Counted from the stretch's first letter, positions 9,401 to 19,674 are shown. The stretch: 64,000 bases of DNA from Pectobacterium polonicum (GCF_005497185.1 NZ_RJTN01000009.1:92588-156587); one strand, 5' to 3'. The notes: generated by a model not told the origin, from the letters alone. Numbers and translations: made by a program.

Positions 9401-10672
9401 GGCTTGTAGCCCCACGATCACATTCTTGCGGTTGGGAACCGTAGCCACCGGATTCGTACAGATGATCCAGCACGCTTTGATCTTGCCCGCCATCATGTCT
9501 TCAAACATGGCGACGGTGCCGCCACCGAGATCCGTGCGCAGCGTTCCAGCAGGAACACCCCAGAGTGCCTCAATGGCTGCCCGATCCTTCTCCACCAGCA
9601 CAGAACGTTGCCCTGGTAATCCCATCCCCATATAGCCCATTTCACGCCCGCCCATCGCATTGGGCTGCCCCGTCAGGGAAAACGGGCCGCTTCCCGTGCG
9701 ACAAATCGCGCCAGTGGCTAAATGCAGGTTGCAGATCGCATTAGTATTCCAGGTGCCATGCGTGCTTTGGTTAAGCCCCATCGTCCAGCAACTCATCCAC
9801 TCCGCCGCCGTACCAATCCACTCCGCCGCCTTGCGGATGTCCGCCTCTGGCAGCCCGGTGATCTCCGCGACTTTCTCTGGGGGATAGTCTTCAAGGAATT
9901 CAGGCATCGCCTCCCACCCTTCGGTGAACTCGGCGATAAAAGCGGGATCGGTGTGTCCATTCTGGACAAGCAGATACAGCAGGCCGTTGAGCAGAGCCAA
10001 ATCCGTGCCGGGCTTGATTGGCAGGAACAGGTTCGCTTTGTCCGCCGTAGTATTACGCCGTGGGTCAACCACGATGAGCTTAGCCCCTGCCTTGACGCGG
10101 TCCATCATGCGCAGGAAAAGAATGGGATGGCAGTCGGCCATGTTCGCGCCAATGACGAAAAAGACATCGGCGTGGTCAAAGTCTTGATAGGAGCCCGGTG
10201 GCCCGTCCGATCCCAAAGAGAGCTTGTAGCCGCTACCCGCACTGGCCATACACAGACGGGAGTTTGACTCTATGTTATTCGTACCGATAAAACCCTTAAC
10301 GAGCTTATTCGCCAGATATTGGGATTCCAGCGACATCTGACCGGAGACGTAAAGCGACACCGCATCGGGGCCGTGGGTATCAATAATAGCCCGTAACCGT
10401 CGCGCGGTTTCCTTGATGGCTTTCCCCATATCAACTCTGACCGATTCGTGCTGACGATCTGCACGCAGGTAGGCATTCTCCAGCCGTCCTGATTCAGCAA
10501 GAGCCTGACCACTGGTGTTGCCCTTGGTACACAGTCGACCAAAGTTGGTGGGATGCGTCTTGTCACCTGATACCTTGATCACACGATTATCTTTTACTTC
10601 CATCACCACACCGCAACCGACCCCACAGTAAGGGCAAACACTCTTTACACACGCTGAGGATTTGGCATCCAT
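6446..10672 (-). CDS. Assimilatory nitrate reductase fused to a CysJ-like diflavin reductase
   Basis: One 1408-residue polypeptide. Residues about 1-700 are a NasA/NapA-type molybdopterin oxidoreductase: CPYCGVGCGV plus GRLCTKG bind a 4Fe-4S cluster, followed by bis-MGD domains. A proline/alanine-rich linker (about 700-830) leads to a flavodoxin domain (WASSTGNAEGFA), an FAD domain (RLYSISSSP) and an NADPH domain (GAGTGIAPFRAFLQ, CGDASRMAKDV) like sulfite reductase CysJ. The fusion would pass electrons from NADPH through FAD and FMN to the Mo centre, reducing nitrate to nitrite in the cytoplasm without a separate NasC. The start used is MDAKSSAC, with GGGAG six bases upstream; an upstream in-frame start would add 18 residues. 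No nitrite reductase or transporter gene is in the window. Confidence 0.95.
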   Translation of the reverse strand: MDAKSSACVKSVCPYCGVGCGVVMEVKDNRVIKVSGDKTHPTNFGRLCTKGNTSGQALAESGRLENAYLRADRQHESVRVDMGKAIKETARRLRAIIDTHGPDAVSLYVSGQMSLESQYLANKLVKGFIGTNNIESNSRLCMASAGSGYKLSLGSDGPPGSYQDFDHADVFFVIGANMADCHPILFLRMMDRVKAGAKLIVVDPRRNTTADKANLFLPIKPGTDLALLNGLLYLLVQNGHTDPAFIAEFTEGWEAMPEFLEDYPPEKVAEITGLPEADIRKAAEWIGTAAEWMSCWTMGLNQSTHGTWNTNAICNLHLATGAICRTGSGPFSLTGQPNAMGGREMGYMGMGLPGQRSVLVEKDRAAIEALWGVPAGTLRTDLGGGTVAMFEDMMAGKIKACWIICTNPVATVPNRKNVIVGLQAAELVITQDAFLDTETNRYADILLPGALWAEAEGVMINSERNLTLMQKAVEPPGEAMADWQIIASVACEMGYEQGFSYGSASEVFEEIKQFWNPKTGYDIRGASYERLRQAPLQWPCPPEDNQDRHPIRYLNDGVSQTRKDLPDGTQPRLVFATESGKGIFLPRPHMSPAEMPDDDFQFVLNTGRLQHQWHTMTKTGKIPTLNKLNPGPFIEVHPEDAIALGIQDKDRVEVRSRRGRAVLPAVVTNRVRPGNCFAPFHWNDVFGDDLAINAVTSDAIDPISQQPEFKISAVALTRIAEPSARISPERESRPAAVPVSEQAEASTPKNDIKELDMKHIDALATLLGLDAAPAMTLSAPEQHYLQGYIAALRTDASRLAGGVPVLPATAPLEPSRRLMLDGMLAGLFARTWLPSDGITLLPASSPNVVAATVPSQPPILILWASSTGNAEGFAAQCAERLKAEGHTVTLSDMDSFNSANLPAMPRVLFIASTFGDGDPPDNGTTFWTALEAETAPRLADVSFSVLAFGDSNYDQFCGFGRRLDARLEALGAQRLSARIDCEPDYQDAAKAWLDSMVNALAGAHTPMASKVATPATAVLADGNEACTMTPAASVPTFSRNAPLPARLVINQLLNAPGAEKETRQFAFDISGSDVSYEAGDALGIWPTNSPELVSDMLSALKLSPSTVVTVKDKGDMALAEALSQHFEIARITPEILQFVSARSGHAALADLLKEERKEELKQWLWGRQIVDLLQDFPIQVQADEWLRVLKRMQPRLYSISSSPKVTPHQIHLTVSTVRYGAEGKPRGGVCSTFLADRAAGSVAVPIFIQKSAHFRTPKHPDTPIIMVGAGTGIAPFRAFLQERRATGVQGKNWLFFGEQRAATDFYYREELEKLQREGYLHRFDTAFSRDQREKIYVQHRMCEQGAELWRWLEKGAHFYVCGDASRMAKDVDSALRQVVQVHGNMSREDAASYIAKMAQDKRYVRDVY

Positions 10673-10740
10673 GACTGACTCCCGTAAGGACTGAGTTGCA
10701 ACAGCCGCGCAAAACAAGGGCTGCACCGGGCGAATTCAGG

Positions 10741-10830
10741 CATAAAAAATTTCCGGGAGAAATTTTTAACGTTGCGTTAGCAACGGCCCATAAGGGTGGC
10801 AGCCAAGGATGGCACGCCATAAAAAAACGT
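10741..10830. repeat. Intergenic hairpin repeat, copy 1
   Basis: About 90 bp that align with the two copies near 29.2-29.3 kb. Shared parts are CATAAAAAA, a run around TTTTTAACGTTGCG, then CAACGGCCC, a short palindrome with AAGGAT at its centre, and CATAAAAAAACGT. The palindrome stem differs from the other copies yet still pairs (GGTG with CGCC, GCCA with TGGC). This copy sits inside the nitrate reductase leader, next to the leader terminator. Confidence 0.65.
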
Positions 10831-10881
10831 CCACAGAACCCTGCTCTCGCCTTGATGCGAAAAGCATGATTGTGTGGACGC
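10821..10881 (-). terminator. Leader terminator of the nitrate reductase gene
   Basis: On the minus strand the 8-bp stem CGTCCACA/TGTGGACG is followed at once by seven Ts. The 38-nt loop can fold further (TGCT with AGCA, TCGC with GCGA). It lies about 150 bp before the start codon, inside the predicted mRNA leader, so it would stop transcription unless overridden. This matches the layout of the nasF leader of Klebsiella, where NasR prevents termination. Confidence 0.75.
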
Positions 10882-10898
10882 CATTGTCCTAACCGAGG

Positions 10899-10922
10899 CT
10901 TTGCTCACCGTTGAGGCAAAGC
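10899..10922 (-). promoter_or_regulatory. Leader stem-loop upstream of the terminator (candidate ANTAR/NasR target)
   Basis: Minus-strand hairpin with the upper stem CTC/GAG, two single-base bulges, and the hexanucleotide loop AACGGT. ANTAR proteins such as NasR bind hairpins whose six-base loop has A at position 1 and G at position 4; this loop fits. A possible first hairpin (AGCGA/TCGCT) lies just upstream but does not show the same loop signature. No nasR-like gene is in the window, so the assignment is an inference. Confidence 0.45.
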
Positions 10923-10946
10923 GACGGAATCGCTATAAGGTTGAGA

Positions 10947-10962
10947 AGCAAGTTGCGTGCCA
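10947..10962 (-). promoter_or_regulatory. Sigma-54 promoter of the nitrate reductase gene
   Basis: The minus strand reads TGGCACGCAACTTGCT, an exact match to the -24/-12 consensus TGGCACG-N4-TTGCT. It lies about 275 bp upstream of the start codon and would start a transcript near 10935 that includes the leader hairpins. Sigma-54 control implies activation by NtrC under nitrogen limitation. Confidence 0.85.
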
Positions 10963-11025
10963 CCGTTATGCACAGCCAGATATAACGTGGGAGAGGGGAA
11001 GCTAGGGCATTTTTTTCCGCGTAGC

Positions 11026-11042
11026 TGCATCACGGTGGTGCA
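11026..11042. promoter_or_regulatory. Candidate NtrC enhancer site
   Basis: TGCATCACGGTGGTGCA differs at one position from the NtrC dyad TGCACCA-N3-TGGTGCA. Its centre is about 100 bp upstream of the predicted sigma-54 transcription start, the normal distance for an NtrC enhancer. Confidence 0.75.
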
Positions 11043-11145
11043 GAATCGGAGGGCAGCCGTTCACTTCTGGTTCATCTGCTGCTTCACGTGATTTATTGTG
11101 GCCGGTAGATCATTACTGAGCGCTCTACCGACTTAATAGAGATGT

Positions 11146-11205
11146 CGTGACCGAAGTCACATAACCAAACGGGGGCATTGCCGCAGAGATTCAGGATTGT
11201 ATAGT
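11146..11205 (+). promoter_or_regulatory. CRP-like site and promoter of the 6-phospho-beta-glucosidase gene
   Basis: CGTGA-CCGAAG-TCACA at 11146-11161 matches the CRP dyad TGTGA-N6-TCACA at nine of ten positions. A sigma-70 promoter follows: TTGCCG at 11178-11183, a 16-bp spacer, and TATAGT at 11200-11205. The CRP centre lies about 59 bp before the predicted start, close to a class I position. Catabolite repression of the gene is therefore likely. Confidence 0.7.
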
Positions 11206-11214
11206 GTACTAACA

Positions 11215-11244
11215 AGACGTTACCGCCAATGGCGGGCGAGACTT
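11215..11244 (+). promoter_or_regulatory. Ribonucleic antiterminator (RAT) site, glucosidase leader
   Basis: A 30-nt site starting AGACGTTACC and ending GGCGAGACTT, with a small inner stem (CCGCC/GGCGG). It shares the frame GACGT-AC ... GGCGA-AC with the other two RAT sites in the window and with the BglG/LicT consensus. The last four bases overlap the first arm of the terminator, so the two structures exclude each other. Confidence 0.8.
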
Positions 11245-11290
11245 GGGCAGAGGTGAGTAGCACTACTCTCTTCTGCCCAAGTTTTTTTTT
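11241..11290 (+). terminator. Conditional terminator in the glucosidase leader
   Basis: Long stem ACTTGGGCAGA...TCTGCCCAAGT with inner pairs GAGTA/TACTC and nine Ts. It lies between the promoter and the gene, so it acts as an attenuator controlled by the overlapping RAT site. Confidence 0.9.
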
Positions 11291-11349
11291 GCCTGTCATC
11301 CGGTAGTTCCCTGTGCGGAACCTGCGTCCGGCGCAGCGTAATGATGTAG

Positions 11350-12759
<1,410 letters not shown>

Positions 12760-12786
12760 CGAGATAGAGAATCAAACGATAGAAAA

Positions 12787-12821
12787 AATCAGACGGCGTG
12801 TTCATACATCGCCGTCTGATT
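12787..12821. terminator. Bidirectional terminator
   Basis: Perfect 12-bp inverted repeat AATCAGACGGCG/CGCCGTCTGATT with an 11-nt loop. A run of T follows on the minus strand (TTTTTTCT) and a weaker one on the plus strand. It ends the glucosidase transcript and faces the sulfatase remnant. Confidence 0.75.
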
Positions 12822-12833
12822 TATTGCAGTGGA

Positions 12834-13110
12834 TTATTTATCCATTAATTCTTTCAGCAGCGGCTCACTCTTTTTCACCGCGTCGTTGGAGGCTTTCACC
12901 TTCGCTTCTTTACCGACCTGATCGGGGATAAACCCAGCGAGAATCTCCTCGTGGTTGTACCCTTTCAGCCATTCGCGCGGGAACGGCGCTAACGGCTCGC
13001 CAGCCCGGAGGCAATCAATGGCACGCGAATCGACTCTTCATAGGCATTGCGCTTATCGATCACAGCCCATGTTCACCGAACATTAAGCCGTTATCCCCCA
13101 TCACCATTCA
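12834..13110 (-). pseudogene. Sulfatase remnant
   Basis: Minus-strand translation gives MGDNGLMFGEHG, then, after a frameshift, IDKRNAYEESIRVPLIAS, and after a further frameshift PLAPFPREWLKGYNHEE to a stop. The first two are hallmark motifs of the C-terminal half of alkaline-phosphatase-like sulfatases (DNG...GEHG...K...YEES..VP). Only about 80 of some 500 residues survive, in three frames, and the catalytic Cys/Ser region is gone. Non-functional. Confidence 0.75.
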
Positions 13111-13149
13111 CTTCAACATCAGATTCTCGCCACAGGTTTCATTGATGAC

Positions 13150-13315
13150 ACAGGCACTGAGCTACCCGACCACGTTGGTGAATCAGTGTGTTCAACGTTA
13201 ATCACAAACACACTTTCCATATTCACCACTGCCAAGGTTGTAAACTCGGCCTTATGACGCTTAAGTGCTTCCAGCCCTTGCATCACGTCATCAATGAAAT
13301 AGCCCTAATGGGATA
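13150..13315 (-). pseudogene. Probable remnant of an anaerobic sulfatase-maturating radical SAM enzyme
   Basis: The minus strand encodes FIDDVMQGLEALKRHKAEF followed by TTLAVVN. This resembles the stretch (F..VM.GL..L..H.VEFN.L.VVN) found in AslB/anSME maturases, which convert the sulfatase active-site residue to formylglycine. No cysteine cluster remains and the frame is closed on both sides. Its position just upstream of the sulfatase remnant, where a maturase often lies, supports the reading. The match is by memory of the family only. Confidence 0.45.
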
Positions 13316-13333
13316 GGCTCCTAAAAAACGCTA

Positions 13334-14800
13334 TCACTTTTCTGAAGGGACAACCGTCACAATTGCACGTCGGTAAGATGTTAATGCTGGCGATCCGCTA
13401 TCTGTTCCTTCCAGAATAATGTGGAACGGTGTCGGAACCTTAACGGCTGGCGCGACAAAGCTGGTTTTTCCACCCTCAGGCTGAGATAGCGTAATACCTG
13501 GGCCAAAGTGCACGCCCATCGCCGTAGCTGTCGGCTCTTTATATTGCCACCAGCGATAGGTCACCGCGTGACCATCAACATCACCTGAACCTTGCGCCGA
13601 TAGCGTGACCAACTCACCCGCTTTCACCTGCCAGGAAACGATCTCCGTTCCCGGCTTACCATTCAGCACCAGATGCGGGTTATGATTCGTTTTCTTCACA
13701 TCCCCCGTCAACGTCCAGTCCATACGCGCAGCGAAGTCGTTCTGATACGCATCACGCCACCGCCAGATAGTCGCAGGGGCGGTGCGGTATTTCTTACCAT
13801 CGATACCAACAACTTCATCTGATGTACTGACACGCAAACCAAGTTCACTCCCTGGCGAAATTTCGCCATAACGTCCACCCCAACTGCCATATTCTGGATG
13901 CTCAGGATCGCCAAGACCCGTACGAAGCAAATATAAGAATGACGGAGAATCACCTTCCATGGAGTATTCCAAAGGAGGATAGACTGCGCCCAACGGGCCT
14001 TTGCGCCGTATGTTTTCCGCCAGCCACTCGTTATTCACCTTACTCATGTCACCACCGGCCGCGCGTGATGAAGACATGCCAACCCACGTAGAGAGAAAAT
14101 ACTCATTCCAGGCATGAATACTGGTGATATAACGCAATTGTGGGAAATTTCCTCGAATCCAGGCACCCGTATTATCTTGATCGGAAATAGCATAAACACG
14201 GATTTTACTAATGAACGCATCCACCTCTTTCGGTGTTCTCTCTGCTTTCACATCATGCAGAGCCTGAGCTAAATCCACCCCACCACCCCATAGGGTGATC
14301 CACAATGGGCGATCGTCACGTTTATCAACCGCCTGAATAATCAATTTCGATGCGTCGGTAGATTTTCCTGCGCCAACATACGCCATCCCGAAGCCTGCCC
14401 GCCCACTGCGAACAACATCACGTAACGCTTTAGCGGAAGGATAACCTTGTGCATGCTTTTGCAGATTAGGCAGAACACGTTCATAAGCATCAATACGTTC
14501 ATGAATCATGGGAGTATTGACCTTGTCGCGCAGCCAGGTTGAGGTTGTCGCCACAATCCCTTCAACATCAAACTCATTGCTATACAGCAAGAACCGGACC
14601 AGCGATTGTGAGTCATCCGGCTCATTGCCTATGTCACTCAGAATCAAGATGCGTGTTTTCTCTGCACTGACGACGTTTTTCTGCTCAACGCGCTCTTCCG
14701 CCGTGGAAGACGCCGCGGCAATCGCGAATACTGGAACATAAGTCGTTGCCAAACAAACGCTTAGAGAAATAGATTTCATACTTTTAGTCGATAAAAACAT
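13334..14800 (-). CDS. Secreted Sde182/DUF1593 nucleoside-hydrolase-like protein
   Basis: 488 residues with a signal peptide (about 1-28). The main domain (about 45-310) opens with RILILSDIGNEPDDSQS, an Asp-rich motif like the metal-binding start of nucleoside hydrolases, and belongs to the DUF1593 family once described as cellulose-binding Sde182. The C-terminal part (about 375-488) is an Ig-like domain. It follows the porin gene by 12 bp and is surely co-transcribed with it. A role in binding or cleaving a plant glycoside outside the inner membrane is plausible but untested. Confidence 0.85.
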   Translation of the reverse strand: MFLSTKSMKSISLSVCLATTYVPVFAIAAASSTAEERVEQKNVVSAEKTRILILSDIGNEPDDSQSLVRFLLYSNEFDVEGIVATTSTWLRDKVNTPMIHERIDAYERVLPNLQKHAQGYPSAKALRDVVRSGRAGFGMAYVGAGKSTDASKLIIQAVDKRDDRPLWITLWGGGVDLAQALHDVKAERTPKEVDAFISKIRVYAISDQDNTGAWIRGNFPQLRYITSIHAWNEYFLSTWVGMSSSRAAGGDMSKVNNEWLAENIRRKGPLGAVYPPLEYSMEGDSPSFLYLLRTGLGDPEHPEYGSWGGRYGEISPGSELGLRVSTSDEVVGIDGKKYRTAPATIWRWRDAYQNDFAARMDWTLTGDVKKTNHNPHLVLNGKPGTEIVSWQVKAGELVTLSAQGSGDVDGHAVTYRWWQYKEPTATAMGVHFGPGITLSQPEGGKTSFVAPAVKVPTPFHIILEGTDSGSPALTSYRRAIVTVVPSEK

Positions 14801-14812
14801 AGTTATTCCTCA

Positions 14813-16459
<1,647 letters not shown>

Positions 16460-16574
16460 TTATCACAGAGTAAACGTCACAGTGATATATCCCTGGTGTG
16501 GCGAAGTAGTCACTTTTTAACTTGTTATCCTTCAAGTAGTCTGTAGGTTTTCCATTCCCCCATTTTTATTATGT

Positions 16575-16624
16575 AAAAAAAAACCTATCCAGCCAGATGA
16601 AAAAATCATCGGACAAGATAGGTT
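16575..16624 (-). terminator. Conditional terminator in the porin leader
   Basis: On the minus strand AACCTATC pairs with GATAGGTT, followed by nine Ts, with an inner hairpin (GATGA/TCATC). It lies between the antiterminator gene and the porin gene and overlaps the RAT site by four bases. Confidence 0.88.
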
Positions 16625-16650
16625 TCGCCTGAATTTAATCAGTTACGTCC
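16621..16650 (-). promoter_or_regulatory. RAT site, porin leader
   Basis: A 30-nt minus-strand site starting GGACGTAACTG and ending CAGGCGAAACC. It is very close to the E. coli bgl RAT, including the CTG/CAG pairing and the terminal AAACC that also forms the first terminator arm. Target for the BglG-type protein encoded just upstream. Confidence 0.85.
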
Positions 16651-16662
16651 TAATTATAAATA

Positions 16663-16724
16663 AGTATAATTAGCTAAGATCATCATTTCAATTTTTACCA
16701 TTTAGAAACGTGAACAACATCACC
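16663..16724 (-). promoter_or_regulatory. CRP-like site and promoter of the porin unit
   Basis: CGTGA-ACAACA-TCACC at 16709-16724 matches eight of ten CRP dyad positions. A -10 hexamer TATACT on the minus strand at 16663-16668 puts the start near 16656 and the CRP centre about 60 bp upstream, a class I spacing. It implies that the porin unit has its own promoter. Confidence 0.55.
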
Positions 16725-16742
16725 TGAAAAATTCAGTTAAAT

Positions 16743-17579
16743 TTATTTAGGATGATGGCTAAGACGATTAATGTGAATCGTTAAAAACATGATTTCATCT
16801 GTCGTTAATTTATATTCGTAATGCTTCTCGACATAATAAAAAATGCGCATCGCACAAGCATAAGCCACTTGCATTAACTCTTTGATACCGTCATAAATGC
16901 TATCATCAGCATGGCTCACGGGTGTTCGATTGAATAAGCGCAATGAAAAAAACTTTAAATGTGTGATAAAACGCTGATAATCAATCGCATCTTCATCATA
17001 ATTAATATTAAGGTCATATTTTACAATCGTCAAAATATCCTTAATAAGCGTAGCACTTTGCATCGTGCTTTCCATATTGCTATTGTTTGCTGCATTCGCT
17101 AAATGGAAAGCAATAAAACCTGCTTCATCCTCAGGCAAACGCACTTGCAATTTTTCTTCAATAATATCAAGCGCTCTTAATCCGACTGAAAACTCTCTCG
17201 GATAGAAGAGCTTAACTTCCCAGAGTAGCTGGTTATTTATTTTGATCCCTTCATTATGACGTTTTACCGAAAAATTAATATGATCATTCAATGCCAAAAA
17301 CAACGTATCCTGTAATTTGATATCTAGCACTTCCCGCGCAAGCATAATAATTTTCTCAGTAATACTCAGATAAACAGGCGGAATATCAGCCAGTATTTCA
17401 GCGAAGAACGCATTCAGTCCATTACTGGTTTTGAGAAATCGACTGTCTATCCGATCTTCATTTACGTTGTCACCATCCTTTTTGCCAAATCCAATGCCTC
17501 GCCCCAGTGCGACGCACTCTTCCCCCTTATCAGTCACTGCCAATACCGCATTATTGCTTAATATTCTTATTATTTTCAT
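16743..17579 (-). CDS. BglG/LicT-family transcription antiterminator
   Basis: 278 residues: an RNA-binding CAT domain (about 1-55, MKIIRILSNNAVLAV... VALGRGIGFGKK), then PRD1 (about 65-170) and PRD2 (about 171-278). PRD histidines expected to be phosphorylated by PTS proteins are present (FIAFHLAN; FITHLKFFS; TIHINRL). When active it binds RAT RNA and stops the overlapping terminator from forming. Three RAT sites lie in the window, so it probably controls the PTS, porin and glucosidase units. The start MKII is preferred to an upstream one that adds 16 residues unlike the family. Confidence 0.93.
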   Translation of the reverse strand: MKIIRILSNNAVLAVTDKGEECVALGRGIGFGKKDGDNVNEDRIDSRFLKTSNGLNAFFAEILADIPPVYLSITEKIIMLAREVLDIKLQDTLFLALNDHINFSVKRHNEGIKINNQLLWEVKLFYPREFSVGLRALDIIEEKLQVRLPEDEAGFIAFHLANAANNSNMESTMQSATLIKDILTIVKYDLNINYDEDAIDYQRFITHLKFFSLRLFNRTPVSHADDSIYDGIKELMQVAYACAMRIFYYVEKHYEYKLTTDEIMFLTIHINRLSHHPK

Positions 17580-17605
17580 CACTACGCCCGTATGGTTGTG
17601 CCGCC

Positions 17606-17633
17606 AAGGGAATGGCCAATCCGCCATTCCCTT
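17606..17633. repeat. Intercistronic hairpin between PTS and antiterminator genes
   Basis: Perfect 10-bp inverted repeat AAGGGAATGG/CCATTCCCTT with an 8-nt loop and no T-run. It may protect or separate the two parts of the PTS-antiterminator mRNA. Confidence 0.55.
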
Positions 17634-17721
17634 GTTCGTTGACTACCGCCCTCCCTGCGTATTGATACCCGATGACAGCGTCCACACTTTGCCGCCTGTC
17701 ATTCGTCATGCCATTCGCGTG

Positions 17722-19674
17722 CTACGCCAGCGCGATGATCGTGTCGCCAGCCTGCGGGTGACGAACAGAACTCAGGCCAAATACGCGATAGTCTTCAGGA
17801 TTTGTCACAACCATCGGCGTCACGATGTCGTAACCCGCTTTCTTGATCGCTTCCAGATCGAATTCCAGCAGCAGTTGGCCTTTCTTCACTTCATCACCTT
17901 CTTCAACACGCATTTGATAGTGCTGCCCTTCCAGCTGAACCGTATTGATACCCACATGGATCAGAATTTCCGCACCGTTTTGCGAGCGAATTCCGACGGC
18001 ATGACCACTGGCAAACGTGCTGGCAATCACGCCATCCACCGGTGAATAAATGCAGCCTTCATTCGGCACAATGGCAACGCCTTGTCCAACCACACCAGAA
18101 GAGAACACCTTGTCGTTTACCTCTTCCAATGGAATGAGTTCACCTTTTGCGGGCGAACCCAGTTGCTCTGCCGTGGCGGGAGCCTCTGCCAACGGTATTG
18201 TCGATGGCATCACGTTCGCGCCAGCAGCCGAGGTTGTCGATGCACTGGATGTAGTGGATGCGGTCGTTGAAGTGGAGGTCGCTGCCGGCGCAGTGGCAGG
18301 TGCCGGCACTTTCCCGGCTGGCGGGGTTGGATCATCAAACCCAACCACAATAGTCAGCACAAAACTTGCGACAAATGCGATAGCACAGCCGATGAGGAAC
18401 CCAACGAAGCCTTCACCATAGAAAATCGGCAGTGTCAGCAACCCAGGCATCCCCATGGAAACCGCCGAGCTTTTCGCATAGCCCGCGATAGCGCCCCCGA
18501 TTGCCGCGGCGATCACTGCACAGATAAACGGTTTTTTCAGCTTCAGCGTTACGCCGTAGACACCGGGCTCCGTGATGCCAAACAGCGATGCGATAAAGGT
18601 ACTACCTGCCAGCGCTTTAAGTTTTTTATCTTTGGTTCGCACCATCACGCCCAATAACGCACCGGATTGAGCAAAGACAGACGGGCTAGATGCCGCTTTA
18701 AGGTAGCTGTGCCCCATGACGGAGAGATCGTTGATGAATACGGTGACGAATCCCCAGTGAACGCCAAAGATCACTAAGATCTGCCACGACGCCGCCATCA
18801 ACGCCCCGGCAAGAATTGGATTAAATTCATAGATACTGACAAACACCGACGCAATGAGCTTACTGGCCGAAATACCAATCGGCCCGATGGTCATCAGCGT
18901 AAGCGGCACCATCAACACCAGCAGGAAGAACGGCGTCAGAATATTGCGCACGCTTTCGTGAATATGGCGATTCAGGAAACGCTCGATATATGACATCAGC
19001 CATACGCTGAAGATAATCGGAATCACCGAGGAGGTGTATTTCATCATCACGACCGGCAGACCGAAGAACGTTACAGGCTGACCAGCATCAAACAACCCCT
19101 GAATCGTCGGGTAAACCAGCGCGCCAGCAACCGACACCGCCACAAAAATGTTGGTTTCAAATTTACGCGCGGCGGTAATCGCCAACAGCATCGGCAGGAA
19201 GTAGAACAGGCTGTCGGACGCCGCATGTAGGATGACATAGGTGCTTTCCTTGGCATTGAGCCACCCGAGCGCCAGCACGATGGATAGCGCGCCTTTCAGC
19301 ACCCCCGCCGCCGCCATCGCACCCAATAATGGGGTAAAGATCCCGGCAACCAGATCGATCAACCGTCCCATAGCCGAGGTCGATTGCTCGCTTTCCGCCG
19401 TCTGGCGTTTCCCGTCGCCGTCCTCCAGCAGTTTAGAGATCGAACCAAAAGCGCGGTACACTTCCGGCACTCGGTTTCCGATAACCACCTGCAACTGCCC
19501 TGAAGCATTGATGACCGTAATGACACCTTCCAGTGCTTCCAGCGCAGCCATATCGACTTTGCCATGGTCAACAATCTTAAAGCGCAAGCGTGTTGCACAA
19601 TGAACCAGGGTGGAGACATTCGCCTCTCCCCCGACCAACCTCAAAATATTTTCAGCTAGCACTTTGCTATTCAT
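17722..19674 (-). CDS. Beta-glucoside PTS permease EIIBCA
   Basis: 650 residues. EIIB (about 1-85) carries the phosphocysteine in LVHCATRLRF; EIIC (about 105-455) has about ten membrane helices; EIIA (about 505-640) carries the phosphohistidine in LIHVGINTVQL. IIC and IIA are joined by a linker of about 30 Ala/Thr/Ser residues. Imports and phosphorylates beta-glucosides and, by family precedent, also phosphorylates and inactivates its BglG partner when sugar is absent. The start MNSKVLAENIL has GGAAG upstream; 16 further residues upstream are unlikely. First gene of a two-gene unit with the antiterminator. Confidence 0.94.
   Translation of the reverse strand: MNSKVLAENILRLVGGEANVSTLVHCATRLRFKIVDHGKVDMAALEALEGVITVINASGQLQVVIGNRVPEVYRAFGSISKLLEDGDGKRQTAESEQSTSAMGRLIDLVAGIFTPLLGAMAAAGVLKGALSIVLALGWLNAKESTYVILHAASDSLFYFLPMLLAITAARKFETNIFVAVSVAGALVYPTIQGLFDAGQPVTFFGLPVVMMKYTSSVIPIIFSVWLMSYIERFLNRHIHESVRNILTPFFLLVLMVPLTLMTIGPIGISASKLIASVFVSIYEFNPILAGALMAASWQILVIFGVHWGFVTVFINDLSVMGHSYLKAASSPSVFAQSGALLGVMVRTKDKKLKALAGSTFIASLFGITEPGVYGVTLKLKKPFICAVIAAAIGGAIAGYAKSSAVSMGMPGLLTLPIFYGEGFVGFLIGCAIAFVASFVLTIVVGFDDPTPPAGKVPAPATAPAATSTSTTASTTSSASTTSAAGANVMPSTIPLAEAPATAEQLGSPAKGELIPLEEVNDKVFSSGVVGQGVAIVPNEGCIYSPVDGVIASTFASGHAVGIRSQNGAEILIHVGINTVQLEGQHYQMRVEEGDEVKKGQLLLEFDLEAIKKAGYDIVTPMVVTNPEDYRVFGLSSVRHPQAGDTIIALA

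Noticed and set aside
13290..13325. End of an insertion sequence (GAGCCTATCCCATTAGGGCT)
   Set aside because: The string seemed familiar but no inverted partner, transposase or target duplication is visible.
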